Of a stretch of 60,029 nt of DNA, positions 42,367-53,410 are shown piece by piece. The notes below the pieces were generated by a model. The model did not search any database. It worked only from the letters and a program-made list of their open reading frames with translations, and had not been told where the DNA came from. The stretch is from assembly GCA_026419775.2 (NCBI GenBank), contig JAOPGA020001436.1:1-60029 (forward strand), written 5' to 3'. Position 1 is the stretch's first letter, and each line of letters begins with the position of its first letter. This DNA is from Acrasis kona (taxonomy: Eukaryota; Heterolobosea; Eutetramitea; Acrasida; Acrasidae). The translations under genes were made by a program, and so were the position numbers.

Positions 42367-45300
42367 ATGACAGATGCACTCTTGAAGGAGATTGCAGCGG
42401 TTCACGATCAAGTGATCACCCCCGAGATGGAGGAGATACAATTTGATATACGAGAAATAGGAACAGTTGGCGAAGCGATAATTCAGACTCGCACATCACA
42501 AACAAAAAGCATCATTGGACCAATACATCCTAGACTTACCAAGCCACAACAAAATATAAAATCAGAAATTGAAGAAGAATTCCTGAAACCAAAAGCACTC
42601 GGTAGAGAGGATCACATACTGCTACCCAACAAGTTGGACCTCGACAGGATATATGAGTCATTTGCATATGAAGTTTCAAGACCCAAGCACAACATTACAA
42701 TTATAAAGGACGAGATCACAGGAGGAATAAAAATGTTTGATGAGGTTTACCAACCAGAAAGTACCGAGACTAGTAGTGAGTCAATGTCCCTCATGCGTCA
42801 GCCAGCGCCTTCGAAAGATTTCGTCAGGGGCAGTTCTCAAAACGTTCCTTTCCTTCCAGGAGGTATCAATGATAACGAAAAAGTAGTGAGTCAAATGCTA
42901 GGTACAAGCAATGCACCACCACAACAAAAAATTTCATTTAACGTGGATGAAGAAATTGATCTCCTTTTAGGTAAAACCGACGCTACTTTGCAAACGATTC
43001 CTCCTGGTTTCGATCATGGATTCGGTGGATCTGCTACAGACAAAACAACAGTTACTGTGGTCGGAAAAAATCCAGTTGGACTTTTATCACCTTACATGGA
43101 AGCCTTCAAAGATAACATCTCAAAAAGTGTCCAATCCGCACAAGGCAACGGAACGTCCAATACATTTGATGACTTTACAGAAGTCAACCAACATTATACC
43201 ATGGAGGCACAAAAGAAGGAAAAAGAACGACAGTTGAAGTTTGATCAGAGAAAACAAAACATTATACAGTTACAAAACGTATTTGGAATGGATGATGACG
43301 ATGACGACGAAGATGAAAATCATCAAGATGAAAATGGTTCACCAATAGATCAAAAAGAAGAATTAACACCTGAAGAACAAGATGACTCACAGCACATTAT
43401 CGAAACCAACCAAGAATCACTTCAAGACATTGATCAGCTGCTTGCACAGGACACATCCGCACCAACCGATAAGAATGATCTCGGACTGCCAATCAACAAC
43501 CAAGCCTTTACAAACTTTCTCAAAAACAAAAAGAAGAAACAACAAAAGGAATGGGCCATCATGGGAGGAATAGACGTTACCAACTTTAAAGACATGGTAC
43601 CAGAGATGGCCATGCATTTTCCATTCGATCTCGACACCTTTCAAAAACAAGCCGTTTACCATTTGGAAAACAACGAATCAGTATTCGTATCCGCACATAC
43701 ATCAGCCGGTAAAACAGTCGTTGCAGAATATGCGATCGCGTTAGGACAAAAACATTTAACAAGAGTCATTTACACATCACCCATCAAAACATTGAGCAAT
43801 CAAAAATTCAGAGAGTTTAAAAAAACGTTCGGAGATGTCGGAATTTTAACCGGAGATGTTCAAATCAACCCGACCGCCACATGTTTAATCATGACCACCG
43901 AAATTCTAAGAAGTATGTTATACAAAGGAGCCGATATCATCAGAGACATTGAATGGGTCATTTTCGATGAGGTCCATTACATCAACGATCCCGAAAGAGG
44001 AGTGGTGTGGGAAGAAGTCATCATCATGTTGCCAGAACACGTAAACTTGATTTTGCTGAGCGCCACCATTCCCAACACTTATGAATTTGCAGATTGGATC
44101 GGAAGAACGAAACGAAAGAATGTACATGTGGTGGGAACGAAAAAAAGACCAGTACCTCTCGAACACCACTTGTATTACGGCGGTAACATTTATAAAATCG
44201 TAGATGCACAGGGTCACTTTTTATCGAATGGTTACAAGAGCATATTGGAGGCTCAAAAAGAAACCAATCGCTACAACAAGAGTTTGGGCAAAAGACCCGA
44301 ACACAAAAGCGATTGGGTAAAGATTTTGGAATTACTCAAAAAGAAAAAGTTGTTACCCGTCGTAGTATTTAGTTTCTCCAGAGCCAAGTGCGAAGAAACA
44401 GCATATGGACTCACCAGAGTCGATCTGACCACTTCTGGCGAAAAGAGCGAAATTCACATTTTTATGGAATCGAGCATTTCGAGATTAAAATCAGAAGATC
44501 GACAATTACCTCAGGTGTTGAGAATCAAAGAGTTATTAAAGAGAGGAATAGGCGTTCATCACTCTGGGTTGTTGCCCATAGTAAAAGAAATGGTAGAGAT
44601 ACTCTTTTCTAAGGGTCTTTTAAAGGTGTTATATGCAACGGAGACGTTTGCAATGGGCGTAAATATGCCTGCACGTACGGTCATCTTTAATCAAACGCGT
44701 AAACACGATGGTAGAAATTTTAGAGAGCTATTAGCTGGAGAATACATACAAATGAGCGGTAGAGCAGGTCGAAGAGGTTTAGATACCGTAGGTATGGTTT
44801 TAATCAATTGTGAAGGAATGAAGGAAGTACCAGAGGAGATGGTACTCAATAAAATGATTTTGGGAGAAGCAACAATGTTAGAGAGTCAATTCAGACTTAC
44901 TTATAACATGATGTTGAATCTATTTCGATTGGAAGACTTTAGAGTCGAAGATATGCTCAAGAGAAGTTTTTCTGAAGCTGCAAGTCAAAAATTATTACCC
45001 AACCACGAATCGCTCGACAAGAGCGCTGTGAAATTGCACGATTTGAAGAAACAAGAGCAAGATTGTTTGTACGGGACGCCAGCCATAAGAGATTACTATG
45101 ATTGGGCGGTTCAATTACAAAGTTCTAACCTTAATATTAACAAACACATTTTGCAAATGTCTTCCAGAAGAGATATAAGAGACTTGTTGTGCAATGGAAG
45201 AGTGGTTGCGGTGAGAATGGACGATGGGTCGGTTACTATGGCCATGTTACTTTCTACATGTGACATTAAGAAAGCAGAAGGTCACCAAATGAACCCAAAT

Positions 45301-46383
45301 GATATTTTATTGAATGTGTTGGCGTTAAGGTTAAACGTAAAATCCAGAACGTTGTATCCTTCTGTTTCTGGTTTACCAGAGTATTCTCCATTGCTATTTC
45401 CACAAGATTCCAATTCTCCATTCTTGTTGTTAAATATAACTGCCGAGAATCTATCTTGCATTTTTAATTCGAAATTGAATTTCTCGATGGGTAATGACGT
45501 GAATCAATCTCACTTATCCGCTGCCAATCAACTGAATCACTTGTGGGAGAGTCATCCTCATCAAGGTCCTGATGTGATTGATCCAAAACGTGATTTGAAT
45601 TTGAAGATTAGTTTGGATCTGAACGATGACTTGACCAGACGTGCTCAATTGTTAGATAGGATGAGAGATTCGAAATGTAATAAATGTCCGAAATTAGATG
45701 TTCAATTTGCTCAGGTCAAGGAGCAAGATCGAATTGAACGTGGTCTTCACCAAATCCAAATGGCACTTTCGGATCAAAATTTGAGTTTGATGCCGGAATT
45801 TGAATGTAGGAAAAATGTGTTGCATACTTTGAGATATATCGATAGGGACATGACGGTACAAGTAAAAGGAAGAGTTGCTTGCGAGTTGAATTCGTGTGAT
45901 GAATTGATTGTAACCGAAATGATTTTTGAAAATGTTTTTACTTCCTTGTCTTCCGAAGAATGTGTTGCAGTGTTGTCTTGTTTGATTTGTCAGGATAAAA
46001 CAGAGGCTCTTCCAGAGTTGACTGATAATTTAACAAAAGCAAAAGAGAATTTGATTCAGTTGGCAATGTCATTGGGTAAGATTCAAATGGAGAAGGGACT
46101 GGATACTTCGCCTTCTGAATATGTAAAACAAGTGTTGAATTTTGGTTTGATGGAAGTGGCTTATGAGTGGGCGTTGGGTCTGCCTTTTGCCGAAATTTGC
46201 AAGTTGACTGAAATTTTGGAAGGAAGTATTGTAAGGAGCATTACCCAAATCGATCAAGCGTGTAGAGAAGTGAGAAATGCTGCAAGAGTTATTGGAGATG
46301 CAGATCTATATCAAAAGATGGAGGAAGCCTCTGCTAAAATTAAGAGAGACATTGTGTTTGCTGCAAGTTTGTATGTTGTGTAG
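42367..46383 (+). CDS. SKI2: Ski2-like DExH RNA helicase
   Basis: 1338 residues in one exon, the usual length for Ski2/SKIV2L. A long acidic N-terminal arm (residues 1-400) leads to RecA1: AHTSAGKT (~residue 443), TSPIKTLSNQK, DEVHYINDPERGVVWEE (~533) and LLSATIPN (~563). RecA2 holds GIGVHHSGLLP, FAMGVNMPA and QMSGRAGRRGLD (~795). An insertion and a C-terminal helical DSHCT domain follow. Ski2 is the motor of the SKI complex that feeds mRNA to the cytosolic exosome in 3'-5' decay. It is distinguished from Mtr4 by the DPERGVVWEE box and the long N-arm. There are no introns despite its size. Confidence 0.92.
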   Translation: MTDALLKEIAAVHDQVITPEMEEIQFDIREIGTVGEAIIQTRTSQTKSIIGPIHPRLTKPQQNIKSEIEEEFLKPKALGREDHILLPNKLDLDRIYESFAYEVSRPKHNITIIKDEITGGIKMFDEVYQPESTETSSESMSLMRQPAPSKDFVRGSSQNVPFLPGGINDNEKVVSQMLGTSNAPPQQKISFNVDEEIDLLLGKTDATLQTIPPGFDHGFGGSATDKTTVTVVGKNPVGLLSPYMEAFKDNISKSVQSAQGNGTSNTFDDFTEVNQHYTMEAQKKEKERQLKFDQRKQNIIQLQNVFGMDDDDDDEDENHQDENGSPIDQKEELTPEEQDDSQHIIETNQESLQDIDQLLAQDTSAPTDKNDLGLPINNQAFTNFLKNKKKKQQKEWAIMGGIDVTNFKDMVPEMAMHFPFDLDTFQKQAVYHLENNESVFVSAHTSAGKTVVAEYAIALGQKHLTRVIYTSPIKTLSNQKFREFKKTFGDVGILTGDVQINPTATCLIMTTEILRSMLYKGADIIRDIEWVIFDEVHYINDPERGVVWEEVIIMLPEHVNLILLSATIPNTYEFADWIGRTKRKNVHVVGTKKRPVPLEHHLYYGGNIYKIVDAQGHFLSNGYKSILEAQKETNRYNKSLGKRPEHKSDWVKILELLKKKKLLPVVVFSFSRAKCEETAYGLTRVDLTTSGEKSEIHIFMESSISRLKSEDRQLPQVLRIKELLKRGIGVHHSGLLPIVKEMVEILFSKGLLKVLYATETFAMGVNMPARTVIFNQTRKHDGRNFRELLAGEYIQMSGRAGRRGLDTVGMVLINCEGMKEVPEEMVLNKMILGEATMLESQFRLTYNMMLNLFRLEDFRVEDMLKRSFSEAASQKLLPNHESLDKSAVKLHDLKKQEQDCLYGTPAIRDYYDWAVQLQSSNLNINKHILQMSSRRDIRDLLCNGRVVAVRMDDGSVTMAMLLSTCDIKKAEGHQMNPNDILLNVLALRLNVKSRTLYPSVSGLPEYSPLLFPQDSNSPFLLLNITAENLSCIFNSKLNFSMGNDVNQSHLSAANQLNHLWESHPHQGPDVIDPKRDLNLKISLDLNDDLTRRAQLLDRMRDSKCNKCPKLDVQFAQVKEQDRIERGLHQIQMALSDQNLSLMPEFECRKNVLHTLRYIDRDMTVQVKGRVACELNSCDELIVTEMIFENVFTSLSSEECVAVLSCLICQDKTEALPELTDNLTKAKENLIQLAMSLGKIQMEKGLDTSPSEYVKQVLNFGLMEVAYEWALGLPFAEICKLTEILEGSIVRSITQIDQACREVRNAARVIGDADLYQKMEEASAKIKRDIVFAASLYVV

Positions 46384-46432
46384 AATCTCTAATAAATTAC
46401 AATATTTTTCAAAGACTTAAGCGGGAAGTTTG

Positions 46433-49400
46433 ATGTCATTGACCGTTGCAGATAAAGTCCCAGATGATTATGACATTGAGGACTTTGATTTTGATTATTT
46501 AGATGACGAAGATACCCCGCCACCTTCGACAACGCAAGAGGAACAAGCAGATAATTTAAATAACGAGCAATCTGTTGCTGTAGATGATGAAAATAATGTA
46601 CAATCGAACATTACGATAGAAGATAAAATAGAACAGCCAAATATTAATCAGGATGCTACCGCATCAACTAATGACGAGCATACAGACCTATCTAGCGTTC
46701 CCACTTACAGTTTTGATAATCACGACGCTTCTGAGGAACCATCTACAGCAGAAAAAGATGATAGCGACGATGATTTTGGTGAATTCGATTTCTCAGAATA
46801 CTTGAAGAATGACAAGGATGAAGCTCAAACAGATAATTTACCTTTGGAACCAATCTCTACAGATAAAATAGTCGAAGAGTCAGCGCAAACACCAACATCC
46901 CCAGTTACCCCTAGCACACCTTCTACAAAACGGACTCGAAAAGGATCCGTCAAAAAACCAAAACCACAAAGTATGTTGACAACATCTTACATCGTACAAA
47001 CAAATTGTAGTAAAAATAGAGGAGGAGAAGAAACAACCTTGGTTCTACAAAAAAGTAGTTGCACCAGAGGAAAAAGAAAAAGTTCAAGAGTTCATGAAAA
47101 AGAAGAGAATTGAAGTCACGAAGAAGATTAAGGCTGAAAAAACTGCAAAACAACAATGGAGAAAAGAAAGGAAGGAGATGTTGCACGTAAGCACAAAACA
47201 AACCCATGCTGACACTTTTAGAAATTGGATCAATTTGTCAAGCAGAGCTACAAACCAGTTACAACACCAACTCAAAATCCTGACATTGAAAATATTATTC
47301 CAGTTTCTGCACGTAAGAAATCTCCACCAAAAATCACTCTAGGAAACTCTTTCAAATCACTACACGAAGCCAAAAGAGAGAAATTGAAAACCATAAAACA
47401 ATATGGAGATCAAGTCAGACAAAGAGCCAAACAATACATGAAAGAGAGTTTAGAAAAGAGAGACCTATTTTCGAAGAAGATTACCAAAACAAGAATAAAC
47501 AAGAGAAGGAAGGAAATGGACAGCGTTGATTCAGATCAAGAAGACTCTACTAGCGAATTGTCCGATTATCGACCCATGTCAGCTCCAGTCATTAACAACA
47601 AAAATGCGTATATCAAGAATCTAGAGTTCGACTCTTCCAGCACAGATCAAGATCAAGACACATTACTTTCTTTAGATCTCGAATTCGAACAAGTCAAACA
47701 ACTAATGAACAAATCAAACCAAATCACACCACCCGATCTACGAATACTTAAGCTTCGTGAAACAGCAGCTGACCTCGTACTTCGTGTCCAAAACGTACTT
47801 GATAAAAATAAACAAAGAATGCCATCGCCGGTGTCACGCAATCGTTTGGAACGAATGCATCACTTTGAACATTCCCATCAACAATCAAAATCAAAAATCA
47901 GTTCACCTCAAAAATCAATTCAAAACACTAAACAAGAAGACATTCAAGTCATGTCACTTGATTTGGAATACGAAAGAGATTTCAAATACGTACCAAACGC
48001 ATGGGAAGTTTTTTCATCAAGGGATAATTCCATCGAAGATGATTCCGAGGACGATTCTGAACAAATTGAAAAAGTCACGATAAACGATTACTTTAAAGGA
48101 AGATCTTTATTGGAAGTAAATGATGATCATGATGATGAAGATGATGACATGAGTGACGATCAACATTTAAACGAACACGATGAAGAATATGAAAGTGACC
48201 ACGAGACCATTTCGTTACAAGATTATAGGAGATCGCAACAATATTCAACAAGTGAAGATGATTACATTGAACGTGTTCCCTTTACAACAAAATATCAACA
48301 CTCTGAAGGATCTGATTCTGAAAGTGATTTTAATGATTTTACATTTTTGAATCGTGTTGGAATGAGCAGACCTAAATCATCACCAGCTGCTTCTGAACAT
48401 GTTCCCAAGTCTTTTAAGAATGTGAATGAAATGAATCATGACTTTACAGAGTTGTCTCTAAGTGCCATCTCTTTCGATGCTTCCGACCAACACATCACAA
48501 CGAGTCCCCCCGAAGCGAGAAAGTTAAATTTTGATCTCGGTGATGTTGATGATGAAGAAATGATAGTTGAAGAAAATGATTCTAATTTTCCCATCTTGAA
48601 TCACTTGATAAATGGAACGATAACATCTGATATTAAAAGTCAAATCAAGCAAGTCGATAGAGGTGCCTTACAAGTATTAAAACAAAACTTACAGAATGAA
48701 ACTGATTCCATCTTGACTGATCCTGAGTGGTCCTCCAACAAACATCAGCCGAAAACATCCCCTTCAAAAAAATTAAATTATTTATTCGATAGTGACGACG
48801 ACGATGAATATAACGTGATTAATACGATAACTGAATTTTATAAGAAGAATTCACAATTATCGTCGTTACAATCAACTTTAGGTCATGACCGTCAAAGAGA
48901 GGAGGAAACACAAACAACTTTCACACAGCACCATGAAATACAATCAATTAAAAATACTAGCATGAATACTGAAGATCAGCAACAACATCATGTAAATATT
49001 CCTCATCAAGCGTCAAGAAGCATTCAAACAAGTAGTCCATCATCCGGTGAAAAACCAATCCAAGATCCTCAAAATGCAAACATTTCGCCCACAACAAATA
49101 CAAAACATTACATCTCCACCTCTGCACAATATTCACCCATCCCATCACCAAGAGTCATCAACACCACATCCGAAATGACAAACAATCCAAGATTAAAATC
49201 ATTCCAAGAATATGGTTATGATGATTTTCATTACCCAACATTTATTCCCAACCATCATCAATCCCATCATCAACCATCATCATCTCAAAATCAAAATACA
49301 AGATTATCGCCAAATACTCTAGTGAGGACATTATATCAAACAGTTGACATGCTTGATGACATTCAAGAAGAGAGAATCAGATTAGAATTCTTGGAGCGTA

Positions 49401-50002
49401 CCTACGCAGTTTCAGCAGCACAACAAGAAGCAGCTAAATTCGAAAGCATGTTACATTCCATCAAAAACAAGAATGAACAATCGACATCAACTCAACCCAA
49501 ATTATTCCAAACCATCGAATTCATCGCCGATAAACCACCCGTCGTTCCGACCACATTAGAATTACAAGATTTCAATGATGATGATTTTGATCATTTCTCA
49601 TCAAGAAGCGAAATCTCAAGGGAGAATGTAGAGGAAGGAAACGAGGAAAATGAAAGCGAGTTGGAAGCTTTTATAGATGACCATGATAGAGAGGGAGAGT
49701 TGATGGATAGAATGCAACAACAAGAGGAAGAAGAGATTAAAAATGAAATCAAAAATGTGAAACATGAACTTTTAAAATTAAAACAAAATTCAATCGAAAT
49801 GTCACCTAGAATACAAGAAGAATTTGAAAATGATGATGATGATGATTCATCTCTCATTGGTGAAGATTTTAAATTGAGCGAAAATGATAATGTTGATGTG
49901 ATTTCGAAATCTTCAAAGAATAGTATTATAGATGAGTTGGAATCTCTGGATGATGATTTTTTTAATTCTGAACCATCATTTACATCTGATTCTTTTTCAT
50001 AA
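46433..50002 (+). CDS. Large acidic, mostly disordered protein with coiled-coil segments
   Basis: Three exons (46433-46970, 47011-47186, 47222-50002), introns 40 and 35 bp, 1164 residues. The first ~180 residues are acidic (DYDIEDFDFDYLDDEDTPPP). They are followed by a basic helical region (KEKVQEFMKKKRIEVTKKIK) and a conserved-looking stretch LHEAKREKLKTIKQYGDQVR. That last motif is reminiscent of ciliary proteins such as JHY, but I would not name it. The rest is Ser/Asp/Gln/His rich with poly-acidic runs and short coiled coils near the end (ERIRLEFLERTYAVSAAQQE). It was chosen from the second in-frame Met-like codon, which is the true ATG. It converges on the NlpC-like gene, 38 bases apart. 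Confidence 0.7.
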
Positions 50003-50040
50003 AAAAATGTACAAATAGTGAATAAATTTAAATAATTTTA

Positions 50041-51066
50041 TTAGATTCTGAAAATTCTGGCAATGTCTTCGTTTTCTTCTTGTTCATCATCGTCGTCTTC
50101 TTCCTCTTCTGTGGGTCTGGTGTACATGCATTTGCCATCATTGGTGTATTTAGCTCCGGATGGTTGGTCTGGGTGGTCCAAGGGACCAATGTTAATCAAA
50201 CGTCTTGCGAAAGTATATGCACCAGTATACCATCCTGCAAAAGGACGATAGTTTGGTCCATTGTAATGACTATCTGCAATAACATAAATGGGACCACCGT
50301 GCTCGTCAACATATTTCTGGGCAGCTTTTCGTTGGTTGGGAGCCAAGTTATTTATTAGAGTGTCAATGCCAAATGTACCGTTACCCTTTACCGCCACAAT
50401 ACCGGTCCATATAACAGCATGAGTAATTGTTAAGGGGTTGCTTGCAGAATTACCTCCGATGAATAAAATGTCACCAATCTCGAATTCTTCGGTTTTGTTG
50501 ACGTTGATGGTTAGGGATTTTCCTGGGGCAAAGTCAACACCACACGCTTGCATGGGAGTGGCAGTGTTTAGGTGAGCACCAAAAGCATAGTTATATACTA
50601 GTGATGTGAAATGTGTACAATCTATGCCGTTCCAGAAGTTCTTCTTCCTTGATTTCTCGGGTGGTGAACAAATCTTGCTGTTTCTGAATTCTGGAGTGTC
50701 GGGAGGAGTCCATTTAGGTGCATGGTGGTGGCAATAGTTGTACTCCTTTGCTATTATTTTCTCGATTACTCTTAGAACACGGGTTTGTTGCCATCTTGTG
50801 TTGTCGCATTGTTCTTTGATTGATGCGCGTGGGTACTCGTAAGCTTGAGGTCCCCAAGTGTTAACTGGAGTACAGTTTTGTTCATACTCAGGAAGAGAAT
50901 CACGGTAGGCAAAGTCGGCAGTGGTTGATGCTTCACATGCGCTGGACCAAGCTCCAGACTTGCCACCAGTTACTACATAGGAGATATTGTTGGGTGGGTG
51001 GTATGTACACTTCCTTGAAACTACAAGGGTGATGAAAAAGCACAAAAGCGCAAGTGTAAGTTTCAT
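50041..51066 (-). CDS. Secreted NlpC/P60-like cysteine hydrolase
   Basis: 341 residues in one exon with a signal peptide (MKLTLALLCFFITLVVS). The catalytic domain spans residues ~145-290: Cys in NGIDCTHFTSLVYNYAFG, the beta strand FEIGDILFIGG, His in LTITHAVIWTG and a further polar motif VIADSHYNGPNYRPF. This matches the NlpC/P60 papain-like fold. Members cut peptidoglycan stem peptides, and eukaryotic copies are often acquired from bacteria and used on ingested bacteria. Many Cys residues in the N-terminal part suggest disulfides. The tail is strongly acidic (EEEEDDDDEQEENED). The family call is good; the substrate is inferred. Confidence 0.7.
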   Translation of the reverse strand: MKLTLALLCFFITLVVSRKCTYHPPNNISYVVTGGKSGAWSSACEASTTADFAYRDSLPEYEQNCTPVNTWGPQAYEYPRASIKEQCDNTRWQQTRVLRVIEKIIAKEYNYCHHHAPKWTPPDTPEFRNSKICSPPEKSRKKNFWNGIDCTHFTSLVYNYAFGAHLNTATPMQACGVDFAPGKSLTINVNKTEEFEIGDILFIGGNSASNPLTITHAVIWTGIVAVKGNGTFGIDTLINNLAPNQRKAAQKYVDEHGGPIYVIADSHYNGPNYRPFAGWYTGAYTFARRLINIGPLDHPDQPSGAKYTNDGKCMYTRPTEEEEDDDDEQEENEDIARIFRI

Positions 51067-51238
51067 TTTTTGATCTAAAAATCAAAAATTGATGCGTCCT
51101 TTATGGGTATCAGCTTGACATGACACCACTGATGCCAATAGCCTTTTTGGTCCATAATCTTTGAAACGACGTTGTTCTTGTAATGAAAAAAACAAATTTG
51201 ATTATAAGAGATGACAATGTTAACATGAAAAAACAAAT

Positions 51239-52272
51239 TTATTTAAACTTCGACAACTCTTTCTCTGTTACCTCCCACAACTGCTTTCCAAGTTTCTCAT
51301 TTCTTGCATTTTCAGTTGGGGTCTTCTCAGCACAGTCGGATAAATAGGCTCCAGGTCTAATTTTGGTCGCGTCACACAAACAAGCAAATAATGTTGTTTG
51401 ACAACCTTCCCAAGGCGTCTTTAGTACAAAGTAACTCAAATAACCAGAAATGTTATAAAGTGTGAAATGTCTAGCAAGCTCAGTGGCGACGTTTCCCGGG
51501 TGGAGAGAATACGAAACAATTCCATCGGCTCCATACCTTCTTTGTAATTCATTTGTGAATAAAATGTTTGCGAGTTTGGATCTTCCGTATAGGTAATAGG
51601 GATTGTGCATTTTGCATGGACCTTGAATGTTATCAAAATCAAAGGTGTTGCAGAATTGATGGCCGAGAGAAGAGACATTGACAATTCTTGCCTTGTTCTT
51701 CTTTAGGTTATCTATTAATAGTTGGGTTAGGTACATGTGTCCAATGTGGTTGGTTCCCAACTAAAAAAATGAGTTAGAAAAGTAGAGAGTAAAAATTACC
51801 TGGATTTCTAAACCATCCTTGGTGGTGTTGTGGGGGCACATCATGATTCCTGCGTTATTAATCAAATAATTGATATCCTCCTTTTCTACAGATTTTGCGA
51901 AGGCTTTGACTGAGCTCAAGTCCCCAAGATCCAATTTGGAGAAGGATACTTGATTGCTTCCAGTTGATTGTTTTATTCTGGATACTGCGTCTCTGCCCTT
52001 TCTCTCATCTCTGCATGCGACGATAACTGTGGCCTCTGTAATTTAATTAATAACAGATTTATTTATTAAATTGACTTACTTTGTTTTGCAAGCTGTTGGG
52101 CAGTTTCAAACCCAATGCCTGTATTAGATCCGGTGACAATGACAGTCTTTCCAGAAAGATTTCTTGATAAAAGCTCGCTGCTTACTTTGCCTCCTTGTTT
52201 CCATTTTCTCAAGAACAATATGATACCGACCACAACAACCACAATGGTCAATGGATTAGTCAAAAGTGACAT
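51239..52272 (-). CDS. Short-chain dehydrogenase, retinol-dehydrogenase-like
   Basis: Exons 52080-52272, 51800-52035 and 51239-51760 join over introns of 44 and 39 bp, giving 316 residues. An N-terminal membrane anchor (PLTIVVVVVGIILFL) is followed by the Rossmann glycine motif VTGSNTGIGFETA, the NNAG box (YLINNAGIMM), catalytic Ser in VNVSSLGHQF and the YxxxK pair in YLYGRSKLAN. This is the RDH11-14/WWOX-like branch of SDRs. These are microsomal NADP(H)-dependent enzymes that act on retinoids, steroids or fatty aldehydes. The substrate here is unknown. The next gene is a fatty-acid elongase, which may be coincidence. Confidence 0.87.
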
Positions 52273-52482
52273 GATGTTTTTTGGTTTACAAAGATCATTG
52301 CAGTGGTTGAAAATTGGATTGTAAACAACAGCGGTTGTTGGGACCGTATAGGACAGAGAATTGGATATTAACGTCTAGTCAAGAATACCAATAAATAGGG
52401 GATGTGATGAACAAAACAAAATGAATTGATGAACAGGACTGGTACAATAACATTTCAATAAATCTGGAATTATTTTATGACT

Positions 52483-53316
52483 TTAGTTTTGTTTGGGTTT
52501 AACAACCTTTGGACCCAAGTATTTAGAAATGAAGAACTGCACAAATAGATACAAGTATGAGCCATACATAACGACAGCTGATGCTACCATAAAATCTGAG
52601 TTCAAGCAGTTGCACTTTCTCTTTTGGTAATAAACCTGATATGCGAATATGGCGTTCACGGCAATACCAATCATCATTTGAATAATTTGACCTACCGTCA
52701 AAATAATAGCACCTGGGGGCTTGATTCCAATCTCCATCAAGAAGTAGTAAAGATACATGAAGCTATGTATAAGTGTGTTGGTGGCCATAAATGCAAGAGC
52801 TGCCATTGTGTAAGTATGAATAATTACTCATGAGAAACTATACTTACATGGACTAAATTTGTAGTACATGGAATACCAAGCGACAAGTAAAACAGTTGTG
52901 TGGTGATACCAGTGCAAGAATGGAACCTTTCTTTCAGGATTCTTAAGAATCAAGAAAACAGTATCGAACAATTCGGCGTATTTGCTCCATAAAAATACTG
53001 CCATCCAAAACTGAAGAGTAGAAGGTCTCTCAAAAAAGTAACCAGTTTCGTCGCAGAGTAAATTGAGCAGACCTACTTCCTTCCATCTGCCAAACCAAGG
53101 CCCTGCCATTCCTACAAGCATAGCAACGGATATTACTGTCAAGAACAAGTTCCATAGTGCCATCGGTACCTTAACGTTAAATCCTTTGATTCCTGCAGCT
53201 CTCATTGCTTTGGGTAGAAGATAAATTGTTGATAGATATAGTGCCAAACTAATTAACGGAGTGCTGTGTGTATGGGTATGAAGCAACGGACATTGCTCGC
53301 TGCTGATGGCAATCAT
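52483..53316 (-). CDS. Very-long-chain fatty acid elongase (ELOVL6-type)
   Basis: Exons 52848-53316 and 52483-52799 with a 48-bp intron encode 261 residues. ELO features are present: KYAELFDTVFLILKNPERKV, the catalytic histidine box FLHWYHHTTVLLVAW, and after the intron TNTLIHSFMYLYYFLMEIGI and QIIQMMIGIAVNAIF. There are seven hydrophobic segments and a lysine-rich ER-type tail (KVVKPKQN). ELO proteins condense malonyl-CoA with acyl-CoA in the ER. The WYHHxTVLL and TNxxIHSxMYxYY spacing is closest to the ELOVL3/6 group that extends saturated C12-C16 chains. The intron falls directly after KFSP, where an unspliced read would stop. Confidence 0.88.
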
Positions 53317-53410
53317 GGTTTTACGAGTATTTTGGTGTGAAAATTAGAACGTTTGAAATTTTTACAACGAACGCCAAAACATGAAAAGACAAGTTTTATT
53401 ACAATAATTA

